Below, piece after piece: positions 1-11,400 of a stretch of DNA of 64,000 bases (positions are counted from its first letter, which is position 1; each line of letters begins with the position of its first letter). Source of the DNA: Stromatinia cepivora (lineage: Eukaryota; Ascomycota; Leotiomycetes; Helotiales; Sclerotiniaceae); contig RCTD01000013.1 of the NCBI GenBank assembly GCA_014898415.1, forward strand, positions 372,001 to 436,000. Direction: 5' to 3'. The position numbers and the translations under genes were made by a program. Below the pieces are notes generated by a model, which was not told the DNA's origin, searched no databases, and saw only the letters and a program-made list of their open reading frames with translations.

Positions 1-506
1 ATGATCTTATATATATAATAGAAAAACCAAAAAAGCTTAGGGGTTGGATATTCTGAAAATGCTTTTCAAGGAAAGTAGGGAAAGGTTCTGAAGTATTTTG
101 GGAAAAAGAATGGGGTTTTATTAATGCTGAATTGTATCAGATTCGTATAGTTCCCATTATTTATAGATGGATGAGATTGCATTCAGGTTATATATTCATA
201 CAGGACGGAGTCCCTAACTATACAGCTGGTACAATTGTTATAAAGCTTTTTGAGAAAGGAATTCAAATAATGGATTGACCTTTTTATTCTTCTGATTTTA
301 ATTCTATTGAGAATATATAGAATTGAATGAAGAAATGGATATCAAATTATTATCCAAAAGATAATATAAGTTATAATAGGTTTAGAACAATTGTAAAGGA
401 GGTATGGAAAACAGTACCAAATGATTATCTAATAGAAATATTTAGATTTATAAAAGAACATTATAAAATTATAATATCGTCAAATGGTATATATACAAAA
501 TTTTAA
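1..506 (+). pseudogene. Tc1/mariner transposase, 3' remnant
   Basis: One frame reads as the C-terminal half of a Tc1/mariner DDE transposase up to a TAA at 504-506. Visible landmarks are QDGVPNYTA (catalytic Asp motif, about 200-227) and DWPFYSSDFNSIENI (about 275-320), equivalent to the family's WP-SPDLNPIEN-W block with the last acidic catalytic residue. The frame is broken by TAG and TGA codons at places where the family has Trp (for example tga in 'gat tga cct', and tag/tga after ENI), the signature of RIP on TGG codons. The N-terminal half and left inverted repeat lie outside the window. It cannot be active. Confidence 0.85.
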
Positions 507-1080
507 TTATTCTTGGAATTTTTCCTTATAATACTTTATTCATTTGTTTTCTATTATACAAATTTTCAATTAGTATAACAATATTATTGGTTAGAACCCT
601 TGTATATGGGGAAAAGCACAGCCGCTTTTTAGTGTGTCTTATAATACTTACCCCATCAACCTCCGTAGAATCGTTGGTTGATACCCACTTTCAGGCTTTG
701 TACTTACCAATTGTCATGTAAAATCAAAATACCAGAATCTGATTGATGCGGCGTGTTTGGCAGCGATTAGCCATTCGGATCTTTTCGATTGTCGGAAGTC
801 TCTATCCGGACGTCAATATTGAGTTAGTGAAAACGAATACGCGGGAAGGAATCCAGTTCCAGACTCTTCATTATGGGGGAACTCAAATTGAGGATGACAG
901 GACAAGACCGGATGCATGATTATTCGTGTACCTGCTTAGACCCCGTTCATACATATGCATAATCATGCATCTACATTTTTCTCCATGCGCCTGCTTATGC
1001 AATTGTAAATGGACAAATCAGAACCATTGTTCAGATGTAGGTCTTATTAAAATATAGCCCTCAGTAGATATCACGATTTT
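507..1080. other. Intergenic, no gene seen
   Basis: AT-rich up to about 600 and then ordinary composition. It probably includes the right end of the Tc1/mariner element, but without the left end the inverted repeat cannot be defined. No coding frame is supported. The last part is the esterase promoter. Confidence 0.5.
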
Positions 1081-2990
1081 ATGAGTGTGATTTTTTGTAG
1101 CATCATGACTCTGCAACCAAATCGCGCGATACGTTACCTTCCCCTATCTGACTTACCTGCTGACGAGTCTACCCTTAAAGAACGAGAGAAATGGGGATCT
1201 AACATTATCCCCAATTTCCAAAAACACGCTCTATCGCTGAAAGCTTTCTTTTTGATAACCTTTTTGCTCCTGAGTGGGGTGTTAGGATTCATGCTCCAGC
1301 CCGGGGAAGCTTCCCACGATTCCGCAAATGATCCTCCTCTGGCACATACTCTGAATGGATCGTATGCGGGGCTTCACCTGCAAGCCTACAAACAAGATGT
1401 ATTCCTAGGCATGCCCTTTGCACTTCCGCCGACAGGAGCTAATCGATTTCGACATCCGCAATCTTTGATTGAATCATGGCTTGGTGTACGTGATGCATCA
1501 GCTTACAGTCGCCATTGCCCTGGATATGGTGTATGTCACTTTTCATTCAATTAAGACTAGTGACCGTCAACTGATGTCCTTCCTAGAGTCATGCCAGAGA
1601 ATATCTGCAATCAGAAGACTGCCTTACCATTAACGTCATTCGACCAGCTAATGTGCATTCCTCTCCCTTACCGGTTGGTGTATATATATATGGCGGCGAA
1701 CCTCGAGGAGGAGGCTCCGGCAACCAAAGGTACAACATGTCTTTTATTGTCTCCGCCGCAGCAAATGCAGATCTTCCATTTATTGGTGTTTCATTTAACT
1801 ATCGATCATCCATATGGGGATTTATAACTGGTCGCCAAGTGATAGGTGAAGGAAATACAAACATCGGACTTTATGATCAACGCAAAGCTTTGGAATGGAT
1901 ACAAGAAAACATTGCTTCCTTCAATGGAGATCCCCGAAAAGTAACTATTTGGGGAGGAAGTTCTGGAGCTGATAACATCGGCTATCATCTTGCTGCAAAT
2001 GGCGGACGAGATGATGGTCTATTTCGTGCTGCTATAATGCAAAGTGGGGGCCCTAATGCACAAACCTCAATTCCTAAGTATCCCGTTCAAGACCTGTATG
2101 ATGAGCTAGTCGCTAAAGCTGGCTGCTCATCATCGGAAGATTCACTCAATTGCTTGAGACAGCTTTCCTTCGAACAGATGAACAATGCATTTGTCGATTC
2201 TCCCGATTCTACAAGCGCCATGATGGCAAGTTTTGGTATACCTTCTATCGACGGGAACTACATCGCAAACTATGGGACTTTGAGTATTAAAAATGCTCGT
2301 ATGGTCAAGGTTCCTATAATCAGTGGCATTGTATCCAACGAGGGAACTGTTCAGATACCCAGCTATGTCCACAACTGGGCCGACCTGCGCGAACATTTAA
2401 TCGACCAACTTTCTTATTTCGAAGGTGCAGTTGATCGTCTCATGAAATATTATCCACCAATTAGTCCAGATAGCAATGATAACTTAGAACCACCTATTAA
2501 GAATATTGCCATTTCGAGTCGCGCCGAACTTCAACGAGTTGATCAGATAATGGGCGATTTAACGGTTAATGCTGCAACTAAACTTATTTGTGGAAGCTAC
2601 ACTGCGTTCGCAAGTTGTTATAGTTTCCGATTCGACGCAGATGTTCCCACTGAATTTGATCCTAGACTTGGAGTTACGCATGGCGCGGAAACCGGACCCG
2701 TGTTCCAGAATGTTGATGGTATAGGCTTTAATGTGAATCCATTTGAGGGAAAAGGGGAAGGTTTCCATAGTATGTCTCGCTTGGTAGGTATTATGTGGGC
2801 GGGATTCATCACATCATTGGATCCAAATGTTGGGTTGAAGGATAGTGATCCTGCTTGGCCTAAGTACTCGTCAGATATGAGGCAAAGAATTGTATTTAAT
2901 GAGACAGGTTCGTGGGTTGAAAAGGAGGACACAAGAGTCGAAGCGCTGGAGTACATTAATAGCATTCAGCATACTGTTCTGGAGAGATAA
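1081..2990 (+). CDS. Type-B carboxylesterase/lipase with N-terminal membrane anchor
   Basis: Two exons (1081-1530, 1587-2990) joined by a 56-nt intron, GTATGT...CCTAG; the join restores the family motif SEDCLTINV. The product is about 617 aa. The N terminus is a polar stretch followed by a hydrophobic segment near residues 51-73, so this is probably a signal-anchored (type II) or secreted enzyme. The alpha/beta-hydrolase triad is complete: Ser in WGGSSGA (about 275, GxSxG), Glu in SNEGT (about 402) and His in GVTHGAE (about 515). The oxyanion region is YGGEPRGGGSG, not the usual HGGGF. The nucleophile elbow has Gly-Gly-Ser-Ser-Gly where most carboxylesterases have GESAG. The family hydrolyses carboxylic esters; the substrate is unknown. 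An internal ATG at 1105 is an alternative start. Confidence 0.9.
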
Positions 2991-3564
2991 ACAATCTATA
3001 TATGTGAGAGACTCATGGCCGTGGGCCATTTTCAGTGACTTCCAAGTTTCTTCTGGTACCTTACACCGAAATTACAAGTGACTCGACGTTGACAAGTTTA
3101 TCCACTTCAAATCTTTGGCTTGTTGATGGAATCTTTACAAAATTTACTGCCTTCTTTGCACACAATCACAATGAAGTATTGGAGCCCATGATGGCATTTA
3201 GCAAGCTATTTATACACACATCTCTGGACACTTCATAGTTCCAGATTCACTCTTCGCGTAATTCACTTTCTCAAAATGTCGCTTTCTCACCGCCGCCTTA
3301 TTTTGTTTCGACCTTCATTGACTCATGATGGAAATAATATGAACTTATAGATCTTGCACACTTGTACGAAAATAGGGGTAAGTAGGAATAGAGCAACTTA
3401 GATTTCTTTATTATGGTACGACCGTAGATACAGTATTCGAAATTGAATACTCTAGCTATAATTCAAATCGTGGTTCAAGAAATCCCTAGGCCATACCAAT
3501 GCGCGATATTCCACAATTCCCGGAAACCAGAGCCATTTGAAAGCGTTCTACCTACTATTGCATA
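2991..3564. other. Convergent 3' intergenic region
   Basis: Lies between the 3' ends of the convergent esterase and glycosyltransferase genes. It should hold both terminators. No coding frame or repeat is supported. Confidence 0.5.
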
Positions 3565-4697
3565 CTATATACTCCCATCTTCGTTCCCATCTACATTCCC
3601 GTCCCTCATTTTAATCTTCCCAAACTCGTCACTGCAAGTCACCAACCCTGCCGTCTTACTAACACTATTACATCTTGCACTATATCTGATATTCGCCGTA
3701 AAATCGACTTCCCACGGCGCACTCAGATCGTCCCAACCCTCGAGCACCGCGATTTCACTAGTCACCTTTCCCGCCTTCTTATGATGATGAAACAACTCCG
3801 GGTTGACCGTTACGCAGCGCAGAAAGCCTGCCTGGCACCATCTTTTTAGATCTGTTGTTATAATATCCTCGACGCCGTTTTGGGAGTAAGTGTGAATTTT
3901 CTTAGCTGCAGATAGGGTTACGGCGTAGGCGTAGGTGCAGAGTGGCGTTTTGGTCTCGTGGACAAAGCGCATTTGGGGCGCGGTGGCTAAAATTATGTAG
4001 CGTCCATCGTTTTCACGGTAACCGGCGGTCGTGGGAAGGGTGGCATCATGAAGAGCTATCGTGTTGGATGGGATAGCATCGCCACAATGGCCAACCCAGA
4101 GAAGATCCCAGGCGTTGCCGAAGGGTTGTTCTGGAGAATGGACTGTAGAATTGGTAATGCTAAGAATGGCCGGGGCTACGAGAATAAGTTGTTGCTTGAT
4201 GTTTATGTCCCAGTCAACGTCATCTTCCATGATTAGAGCACTTGCCAAGCTGTTCTCGATAATGTATTTTAGGGCGTGAAGATGTCCAAGCCAACATTTC
4301 GTTTGGCCAGGTCCGATTCTTCGTGCTCCGTCTGCTCTACTCAGCCCACGAAAATTATCAACTTCTTTGGTGTTCCAGTTGGGTTGGCGAGGGACATCAA
4401 CATCGAGGTTTGTGAATTTTGCTGCTTCAATCAGGCCTTCGATTCGCCACGTTGATCCCGTTGAGACAACGACGATGCGATTGAACTATATTGATGTGTT
4501 AGATATTGGTTCTCGTCAAATTGTTTTAAAATAGAAAGTCACTTACTCACCCCTAAAGTCTTGTTGTGGATGCTAGACTCGTTCGGTATTTCGAGCAGAG
4601 AACTTGATATTTGCAGGTATTTTCCCGTTAAACACGCAGTCAGAAAGAGAGCTCCCAGTACAACAGCCTTTGCGAACCTTGGCCAGCCAACAGCCAT
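3565..4697 (-). CDS. Family GT25 glycosyltransferase, membrane-anchored
   Basis: Two exons on the minus strand (4697-4551, 4485-3565) with a 65-nt intron, GTGAGTAAGT...CTAAC...ATAG, giving 355 aa. The N terminus (about residues 10-27, VVLGALFLTACL) is a single hydrophobic segment, consistent with a type II Golgi or secretory-pathway anchor. The body starts with FNRIVVVSTGSTWR. It contains GHLHALKYII followed by ALIMEDDVDWD at about 131-142, the acidic nucleotide-sugar/metal-binding motif that marks the GT25 (LPS/collagen glycosyltransferase-like) family in fungi. Further on it has LLWVGHCGD and the CTYAYAVTLSAAKK stretch typical of the family. Donor and acceptor are not known for fungal members. 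The start is supported by the anchor and by a clean splice; the C terminus is acidic and low in complexity. Confidence 0.87.
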
Positions 4698-4714
4698 TGT
4701 AAAATCTCCCTTTG

Positions 4715-5184
4715 TCAGGTACTGTTAGCACTGACAAGGCCGTCAATTATCAAGCGAGCATCATACTTTAACGCACGGGTGATAAATGCCAAGAAGTATT
4801 CTTGTTCACGCGTAATACCACCGCACTCTTCGCCAAGGAACGAATTATTGCAAATCTCGTCCCCCGGATTATAACCATAATTACAGCCATAGCCAATGAG
4901 TGTGCTGTCCTTCTAGTGTGGCAGCGTATAGTCAATTGCTTGCTTGAGTGATCAAGAAACCCTTACTCTAGAAGAATATCATCATATGCTGATTATGCTT
5001 CGCTGTTAATCCCTAAATGCAGAGACACATCTTAGAATACAGTTTCGTGGAGAATACCGATGCAGTCTGATGTTTCGAATGCATGCTGATTTCAAAAGGT
5101 ATCCGTGCTGACAATTGATGCAAGATTGCTTACGTCGAATTCAGGCTCGCAATGGGGTTTTATGCTAGCAGGGATGTAATATGG
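4715..5184 (-). CDS. Hidden cysteine-rich gene, 3' part (unrecognised)
   Basis: Three phase-0 coding blocks read naturally on the minus strand: 5184-5134 (PYYIPASIKPHCEPEFD), 5085-5041 (HAFETSDCIGILHET) and 4912-4715 (KDSTLIGYGCNYGYNPGDE... ending SANST and TGA). They are separated by GTAAGC...CAG (48 nt) and GTATTC...CACTAG (128 nt). Lengths of 51, 45 and 198 nt keep the frame. The encoded tail is rich in Cys and Gly and looks extracellular. I do not recognise the family. The stop lies only 18 bp upstream of the GT25 start codon. Upstream exons (perhaps within 5254-5481) are unclear, so the gene could be longer, partial or a decayed copy. Confidence 0.42.
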
Positions 5185-5815
5185 CTCTCAAAATCAAGTC
5201 ATGCATCGTATTGGTTGATCTAGGGGTTGTAGCTGCTGTCTAACACAAGCGAATTATACTATTGACTCTTTTGAGAGATACTGTATGCTTGGGAGTATTG
5301 TAATGGTCTGATACCCTCTACGATAGGTGCAAGATATCTTCGGGCAAGGCTTGTGAGACGTGACAATGGGAAGACTAGGGGGTGAAGATAATCTAATGCT
5401 TACAACATAAAATAGGTAGTATTGAATGACTGCGATGTCAGCCACAGGTTTATGGTAAACCGCCGCACGCTTGCTTGCCACGAGTTTGAGCTTCGGTTCA
5501 GTATGATTACATTTATGATAACAACCGGGAGCAGGTAGATCTGGAAGAGGCCTAGCTTATTGTTTGTTCCTCGAAAATTTGTAAGTTTGAAGCACAGTAT
5601 CTGCTTGATTACCACCGTTTTGTAAAAAAAATGATAGATACAATACCTTCAGTCTTCCAAGAACATCTATTTAACTGTGGCTATCTCTGGTGATTAATTA
5701 GATATCATCACTTCGAAAGGACAAAAAACAGAACTAATTTTCAACCGATCTTTGCACATTCTCGCGTCGCTTTGGGTCTCCCACAAAGTTGTTTTCGTCA
5801 AGAAATAAAGTCATC
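5185..5815. other. Region upstream of the small repeat-protein gene
   Basis: No firm gene. 5254-5481 on the minus strand is open and could hold 5' exons of the cysteine-rich fragment (a possible GTA... donor near its end), but the splicing cannot be fixed by eye. The 3' part is the promoter and leader of the following gene. Confidence 0.35.
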
Positions 5816-6139
5816 ATGAAGCTCGCTCACTCCGCCCTTGCACTCATTTGTGCCACCGCTCTTGCTCTCCCAATTGAAGGGGGATCAGCAGTCGTTGAGC
5901 TTCTTTCTCGTGATGGAATAGTTGTTGAAAGAGATGGTATTGCGGTCGAGCGCAGTCCAGATGGAATAATTGTTGAGAGGGATGATCTTGCTCTCAAACG
6001 CGACCCTGATGGGATTGTTGTCGAGCGAAGCCCTGATGGGATTGTTGTGGAGAGAAACCCTGATGGAATCGTTGTTGAGAGAGATCTATATGAAACTGTT
6101 ATTGAAAGGGACGGCATCGCTGTCGAGCGAAAGGAGTAA
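5816..6139 (+). CDS. Small secreted repeat protein (xPDGIVVER units)
   Basis: Intronless 107-residue protein. I chose ATG 5816 because the longer frame begins at a non-ATG codon and because MKLAHSALALICATALALP is a good signal peptide (about 1-18). After it come nine short units of 7-9 residues, each ending in Glu-Arg or, once, Lys-Arg: RDGIVVE, RDGIAVE, RSPDGIIVE, RDDLALK, RDPDGIVVE, RSPDGIVVE, RNPDGIVVE, RDLYETVIE, RDGIAVE. The repeats keep their amino acids while varying codons (gaa aga, gag cgc, gag agg, gag cga), so the peptide rather than the DNA appears conserved. It resembles fungal kexin-processed repeat proteins and RiPP precursors in layout, but only one dibasic KR site is present. 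Other possibilities are a small effector or a cell-wall protein. Confidence 0.75.
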   Translation: MKLAHSALALICATALALPIEGGSAVVELLSRDGIVVERDGIAVERSPDGIIVERDDLALKRDPDGIVVERSPDGIVVERNPDGIVVERDLYETVIERDGIAVERKE

Positions 6140-7120
6140 GGAAGATTGGATGTGCCTAGGACTTATCCAATCCAATTCATGTATCTGATCTTGCGAGACA
6201 AACTGTATAAGATTGGATCTCTTTTACTCTGGCCCCTTGGCACTTCTGTAATTTTCTTTGAATTTAAATTCCTATCATCTTATCTATAACGAAGATGCAT
6301 GTGGCTTATCAGCTTAAATGCTGGGTATTGAGAAAGTATTTCTCGTAGACTCTGAGCTCGTGGGCTTTACTCTGTCCTACTGGTTCTGATTGACATAGTG
6401 TCAGCTTCGTATGAAGAAAAAAATGAAATAGTCGGGTTTCTCCGTAAGACTCTTTTTCAATGTGTCAGATCGCGACTTACTAGATGCCGTTATTGTGAGA
6501 TTTCGAAAACATTATGAATCTTGTACTTGTGAAAATCAGTTTCTCGTGATTAATATCAACGAGTTGTAACACCAAACAACAGGTGGAAGGAGATTGATTG
6601 TCCCGCGGTGGATGTTTCCGACGCCCAACATATAGGGTAGAAGCGCAAACTATTATGCATACCATTCTTTCTTTTTCCCCATTCTTATTTTCTTTGGGGG
6701 ATATTTGCTATTCTTCGAAATTTCTACCAATTATATGCGAAGTAGTCATTGTCCGCCAATCAGCAGGTCAACATTAAAAATCTACCTATTATTTACTAAA
6801 AGTAGAGGGTCACAAGCGCCACGTCTAAATTTGAAACCCGATGTTACGGGAGCTGCCTCTAGGGTCACGTGGAAGTGGCTAGAGATCTCTCGAGGTGGTT
6901 TAGACTAGACTTTAAATAGGGATTCAATATGATTGTAACTGGTTGCAATTCTCGTAACTATAGTATAAAACTAATGATTGTCTTGAGCACGAAGCTCTAC
7001 ATTGTAATGAAACCCATTTCCTTATCTAGATCTTCATTCTTGCTTGGATAGCCTGTCTATCCTGTCTATCCATCACGTGACTTAAATGATACTACTGCTT
7101 ATCTAACCTGTGCCTCCTGG
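6140..7120. other. Intergenic, no gene seen
   Basis: Unique, non-coding-looking sequence on both strands. Open frames here are short and lack any recognisable motif. Confidence 0.45.
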
Positions 7121-7335
7121 CCACCAGTGGGTGCATAGACTGGCGGGACACTTCTCAACTTTCGAAATTTTTAACAATTTCATTCTTCAATTATTTGATA
7201 TCAGAATCTATCTTTTCATTATTTGATCTCTAATAAATCATTACATCAATTCCTAAACTGTACGAATTGATACCTCAAAAGATACTTCTAAGTCCATTTT
7301 TGCACTGTCCCATCAGTCCGTACACCCACTGGTGG
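7121..7335. mobile_element. 215-bp MITE with ~30-bp terminal inverted repeats
   Basis: The left end begins CCACCAGTGGGTG and the right end is its reverse complement. Over the outer 30 bp, 25 positions match and all five differences are transitions. The interior is AT-rich and non-coding. No target duplication is clear in the immediate flanks, so the superfamily is unassigned. Confidence 0.7.
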
Positions 7336-8470
7336 GCTATCCTTGTGCTTACTAAATGACTTGTGCTTTCTATCTAACATGTGCTTACTTTGTAACCCGT
7401 AACCGCTGTCCATCCTGTGCCCACTGTAGGGTAGGTGCCAACAAAAGATAGGTACCTATCCTTTAATCACTGATTACTTATTTGGTTACCGCTATCTTTA
7501 GTTACCTTTTAATCCTACTGTCCCTACAGTGCTGTTTTCGTAGGTTCCGACACCAAGGCCTTAGGTTTATCTTATAATCCATGTTGCGGTGCGTACCTCC
7601 GTAACACCCGAACTTGTACAAAAGTACGTATCTACCTATTAGATACGCTCGAATGTTGCAAGAAGAATTCTAATTACTTTAACTTATAGCGAAAATCTTC
7701 CTTTTCTATCTCTATTCCCCTTTATATAGATTGCAGTTTTCTACCTTCTAGTTCAACAAGATTCGCTCCTTAGCAGTTCAGTAGAACAACAGTATAGTGC
7801 ACTACAATGCCAAATACATGATGCAATATCACAAGTGCGAAAATGTAATAAGCCATGGGTGTAAGTGAGAAGAGAAAGTAGTTCGGGTTCGAACTTGATA
7901 GAATAATGACTGATTGCTTGTTAATCTTGAACTGCATGTTGGGGGCCATTCCAGGACAGAGAAATAGCTAGGACTATGATCCCTTCGCTGGATACCAGAA
8001 GAAACTACATTAATTTCAAACTTCTGCATGCTTACACTTGAAACGCATACTTCCTATTCCGCGCATTCGGTCGTTAGGTTCGCATCTGGCTGCCAAGCGT
8101 AAGCTGTCAGGGGGTCTGCAGCCAATACATAAGTGGATCAGAGCTGCACGATTACTATTAGAGTATTTACACAATTTTTTACAGCTTACCTACAAGGAGC
8201 GCAACTGGCATTCTGTTTACCTTCTGTAAAGCGGCTAACGCAAATCTGTCAAATATAGTACGGGGATAGTGGTGCGGTAGTATTGAGGCGGGATTTGAGA
8301 AAGACTAGCCTAATGTGGCATAACCAAATACCATATGGTGCAACATGAACAAAACAACTTACACTTGAAACCACCTAAGCTTTCTCCCGCCGGAGAGCTC
8401 TTCTGATACGCTTAAACCTTGGTATCTTTCCCTCCTTTAACCACCATTTGGTCACAAGAAAGTTGAGCGC
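7336..8470. other. Intergenic / ABC transporter upstream region
   Basis: No supported gene. Short open frames at 7829-8029 (minus) and 8038-8229 (plus) have no features. The stretch before 8471 should carry the transporter promoter and leader. Confidence 0.4.
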
Positions 8471-11400
8471 ATGGAACATCTGCCTGTCATGAATCAATTT
8501 CGGAAGCACAATGCCTTCCATCCCAAACTCATTCTTATGAGACGCCTCTCGCAAAGCAGTGTTGTAGAATCTACAAATGCTGTAAATATCTTATCTGCGA
8601 TTTGCGCAGTAGCATTTATATTGTATTTGCCTGCTAGAATCTGGCAGCTGCGTATTTCTCGCGCGAAAAATGCCTTAAGATGGCAAGGACGCTCAAAAGC
8701 GGTCAGTACTTATTTCCATTCAATATCTGGATGAACAACGCCAATAATGACCATAGGCTCTTGGAATATTACTCTCCTTTATTCTGTTGATATATGTTGT
8801 CACCGTACATGTGGAGCATGAAATCATTCTCGTTATCTCTCTGCTGGCTTCGTCGGGTGCTGCATTTGGTTTGAGTCTGCTTTTGGTACTTGAGCAACAG
8901 CGATCTCTGAGACCGTCAGACTTAGCCATTCTGTACCTTGTACCATCAATCATATGCGATGTGCTTCTTCTTACCATGCCGTCGAAAATCCAGGCTGTAT
9001 CTAGAGCTTCACATCCAATACTTGCTCGGTGTCTCATACACTCAACCCTTTTCGTATTTGAGATTTGTGATAAACGCCCTTCGGCTAGCAGCTCCAGCAA
9101 TCTCCGATCCCCAGAAGAATCACGTAGCGTGTTAGACAGGGTATTGTACACCTGGATAAACCCCATCTTGCTTCAAGGATATACAAATATTCTTGTCGAT
9201 CAAGATTTACCGCGTCTCAGTCGAGATATGAAGCCAGAGTTTACAAGGAAGGCAATGCTTCAAACATGGTCTCGTCGAGGTTAGTCAGAAGATCCAGGAC
9301 ATTTATTTTCTCACCTCTCACACAACTAGCCAAGCCCGATACGAAGAACAGCCTACCTCTGACATTGATGAAATGCCTGAAGCAACCATTTTTTGCTGCT
9401 GTCATACCCCGACTATTCTTGATCGCCTTCCGCTATTCTCAACCTACCCTAATAAAAGAGTCCATTAAGTACGTTGTAGCATATCCTGCCACGGAAGATA
9501 GCAGCCAGGGATTTTGGCTTGTTGTATCAGCCATGGCTATTTATGTTGGCCTAGCTGTAAGATCCTGTCTTTGTTTTCCTACCACAAGCTAATGTGTCTA
9601 GCTATCAACAGCTGTGTACCAACACCGCATAAACAGACTGAAACTTATGACCAGAGGAGCCCTTGTGGGATTGATTCATGCAAAGACTATGGAATCGCCC
9701 AGCATTGCTTATGACAATGGCGAGGCAACCACACTCATGAGTACGGATGCAGATAGTCTTGATGGGATTGCCGAAATGGTTCACGAAACATGGGCTCAAG
9801 TCATTGAAGTCCTGATAGGTATAAGGCTTCTCGCTATTCAAGTTGGTTGGATCTGGTCTTTACCGCTTTTTCTGATTTATTGTCAGTATTTCACTCTAAT
9901 CTCTTAATATTATACTAAGTTGAGTAGTATGTTCACACATGAGCCGATTTGTTGCGAAGCATTTACAACCTCACCAAAAAGCTTGGAATTCGGCGACGCA
10001 AAGTCGTATAGCAGCTACGAGTTCATTGATAAGTGCCATGAAAGTTGTCAAGATGATTGGATTCCAACATAACCTTAACTACCGAGTGCAGCAACTTCGA
10101 AAAGAGGAGCTCTGGGTGGCTTCGAAACTTCGATGGGTTATGGTATATTACAATGCATCTGGTTCGTCGACAGTAATACGTGAATCTAGCCTTTCCATGC
10201 GTATGCTAACAACAATGTAGCTAACGCACTGGGGATATTTTCTCCGGCAATTACGCTAGCCATATTTGCTGTTATATCACAAGCTTATGGTATCAAGTTC
10301 GATACAACTACTGCATTTCCAACCATGGCAATTTTGAGTATGGTTACCCACCCAGCAAACATGGTTATGACTATCGTGCCGCGTGCAGTGGCGGCTTTTG
10401 CTGGATTTGAAAGAATTCAATCATTCTTGCTCCGCCCATCCTTACAAGACAATCGTGGAACATTACCTAGACCCACTCAAGGTGAACTGGCGTGGAACCC
10501 ATCATCCGGTCATCTCACAAAACCTAATCCCGCAGTTCAAATCCATCAGCTGAGAGTCGGTAATAAGCAGATAATTCTTGACAATATAAACATTGGAGTA
10601 CGCGCCACGTCGTTCGTTATAATCTCAGGCCCTACGGGTAGCGGCAAATCAACTTTATTGCGCACTATAATTGGAGAAGTGATACCTGCTGCTGGATCAA
10701 TTACTCTATCAACAAGAAAGATAGCATACTGTGCACAAAGACCCTGGCTACCCAGTGGTACCATTAAAGAGGTTATTTATGGTGCTAAGGATATTGACAG
10801 TGCTATAACGCAAGATAATGAGAAATGGTATGATACCGTAGCAGAAATATGCTGTCTCACTCATGACTTCGATACCCTACCTGATGGAGATCAGACACAG
10901 ATTGGCAGCAGAGGTCTTAATTTGTCTGGAGGCCAAAGACAGCGTGTGGTATGTGCTCCAGAACGACGAGGTATACACTAAATTGACAACGGTAGACACT
11001 AGCACGAGCGTTATTTGCCAGATCGGATATGCTTCTGCTGGATGATACTTTTAGTGGACTAGACGGGGATACAGAGCAAACTATCTTCGATAATTTATTC
11101 GGATATACAGGCCTAATGCGGCGATTGAAGACTACTGTCATCCTAGTATCTAACTCTTGTAAGTTTTCCTTGTTCGCATCTCAATGCAGTACCTTATTGT
11201 GAAATAGCTCAATACTTCCAATCAGCAGATCATGTCGTCGTTTTGGGAGACAATGGGATTATAGATCAAGGGAACTGGCAAAGTATTAAAATTAAAGCTG
11301 GATCTATAGCAAAGTTCTCTTCTGGAAGCCATACCAAAGATAATGCTACGGTTTCGGCAGCCTTTGCTAAACTTAGCGCCCAGGTTCGAGCAAAAGACGA

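Noticed and set aside
5827..6117. 96-residue antisense frame opposite the repeat peptide
   Set aside because: A shadow of the repeat codons; the sense strand has the signal peptide and the synonymous-codon pattern.
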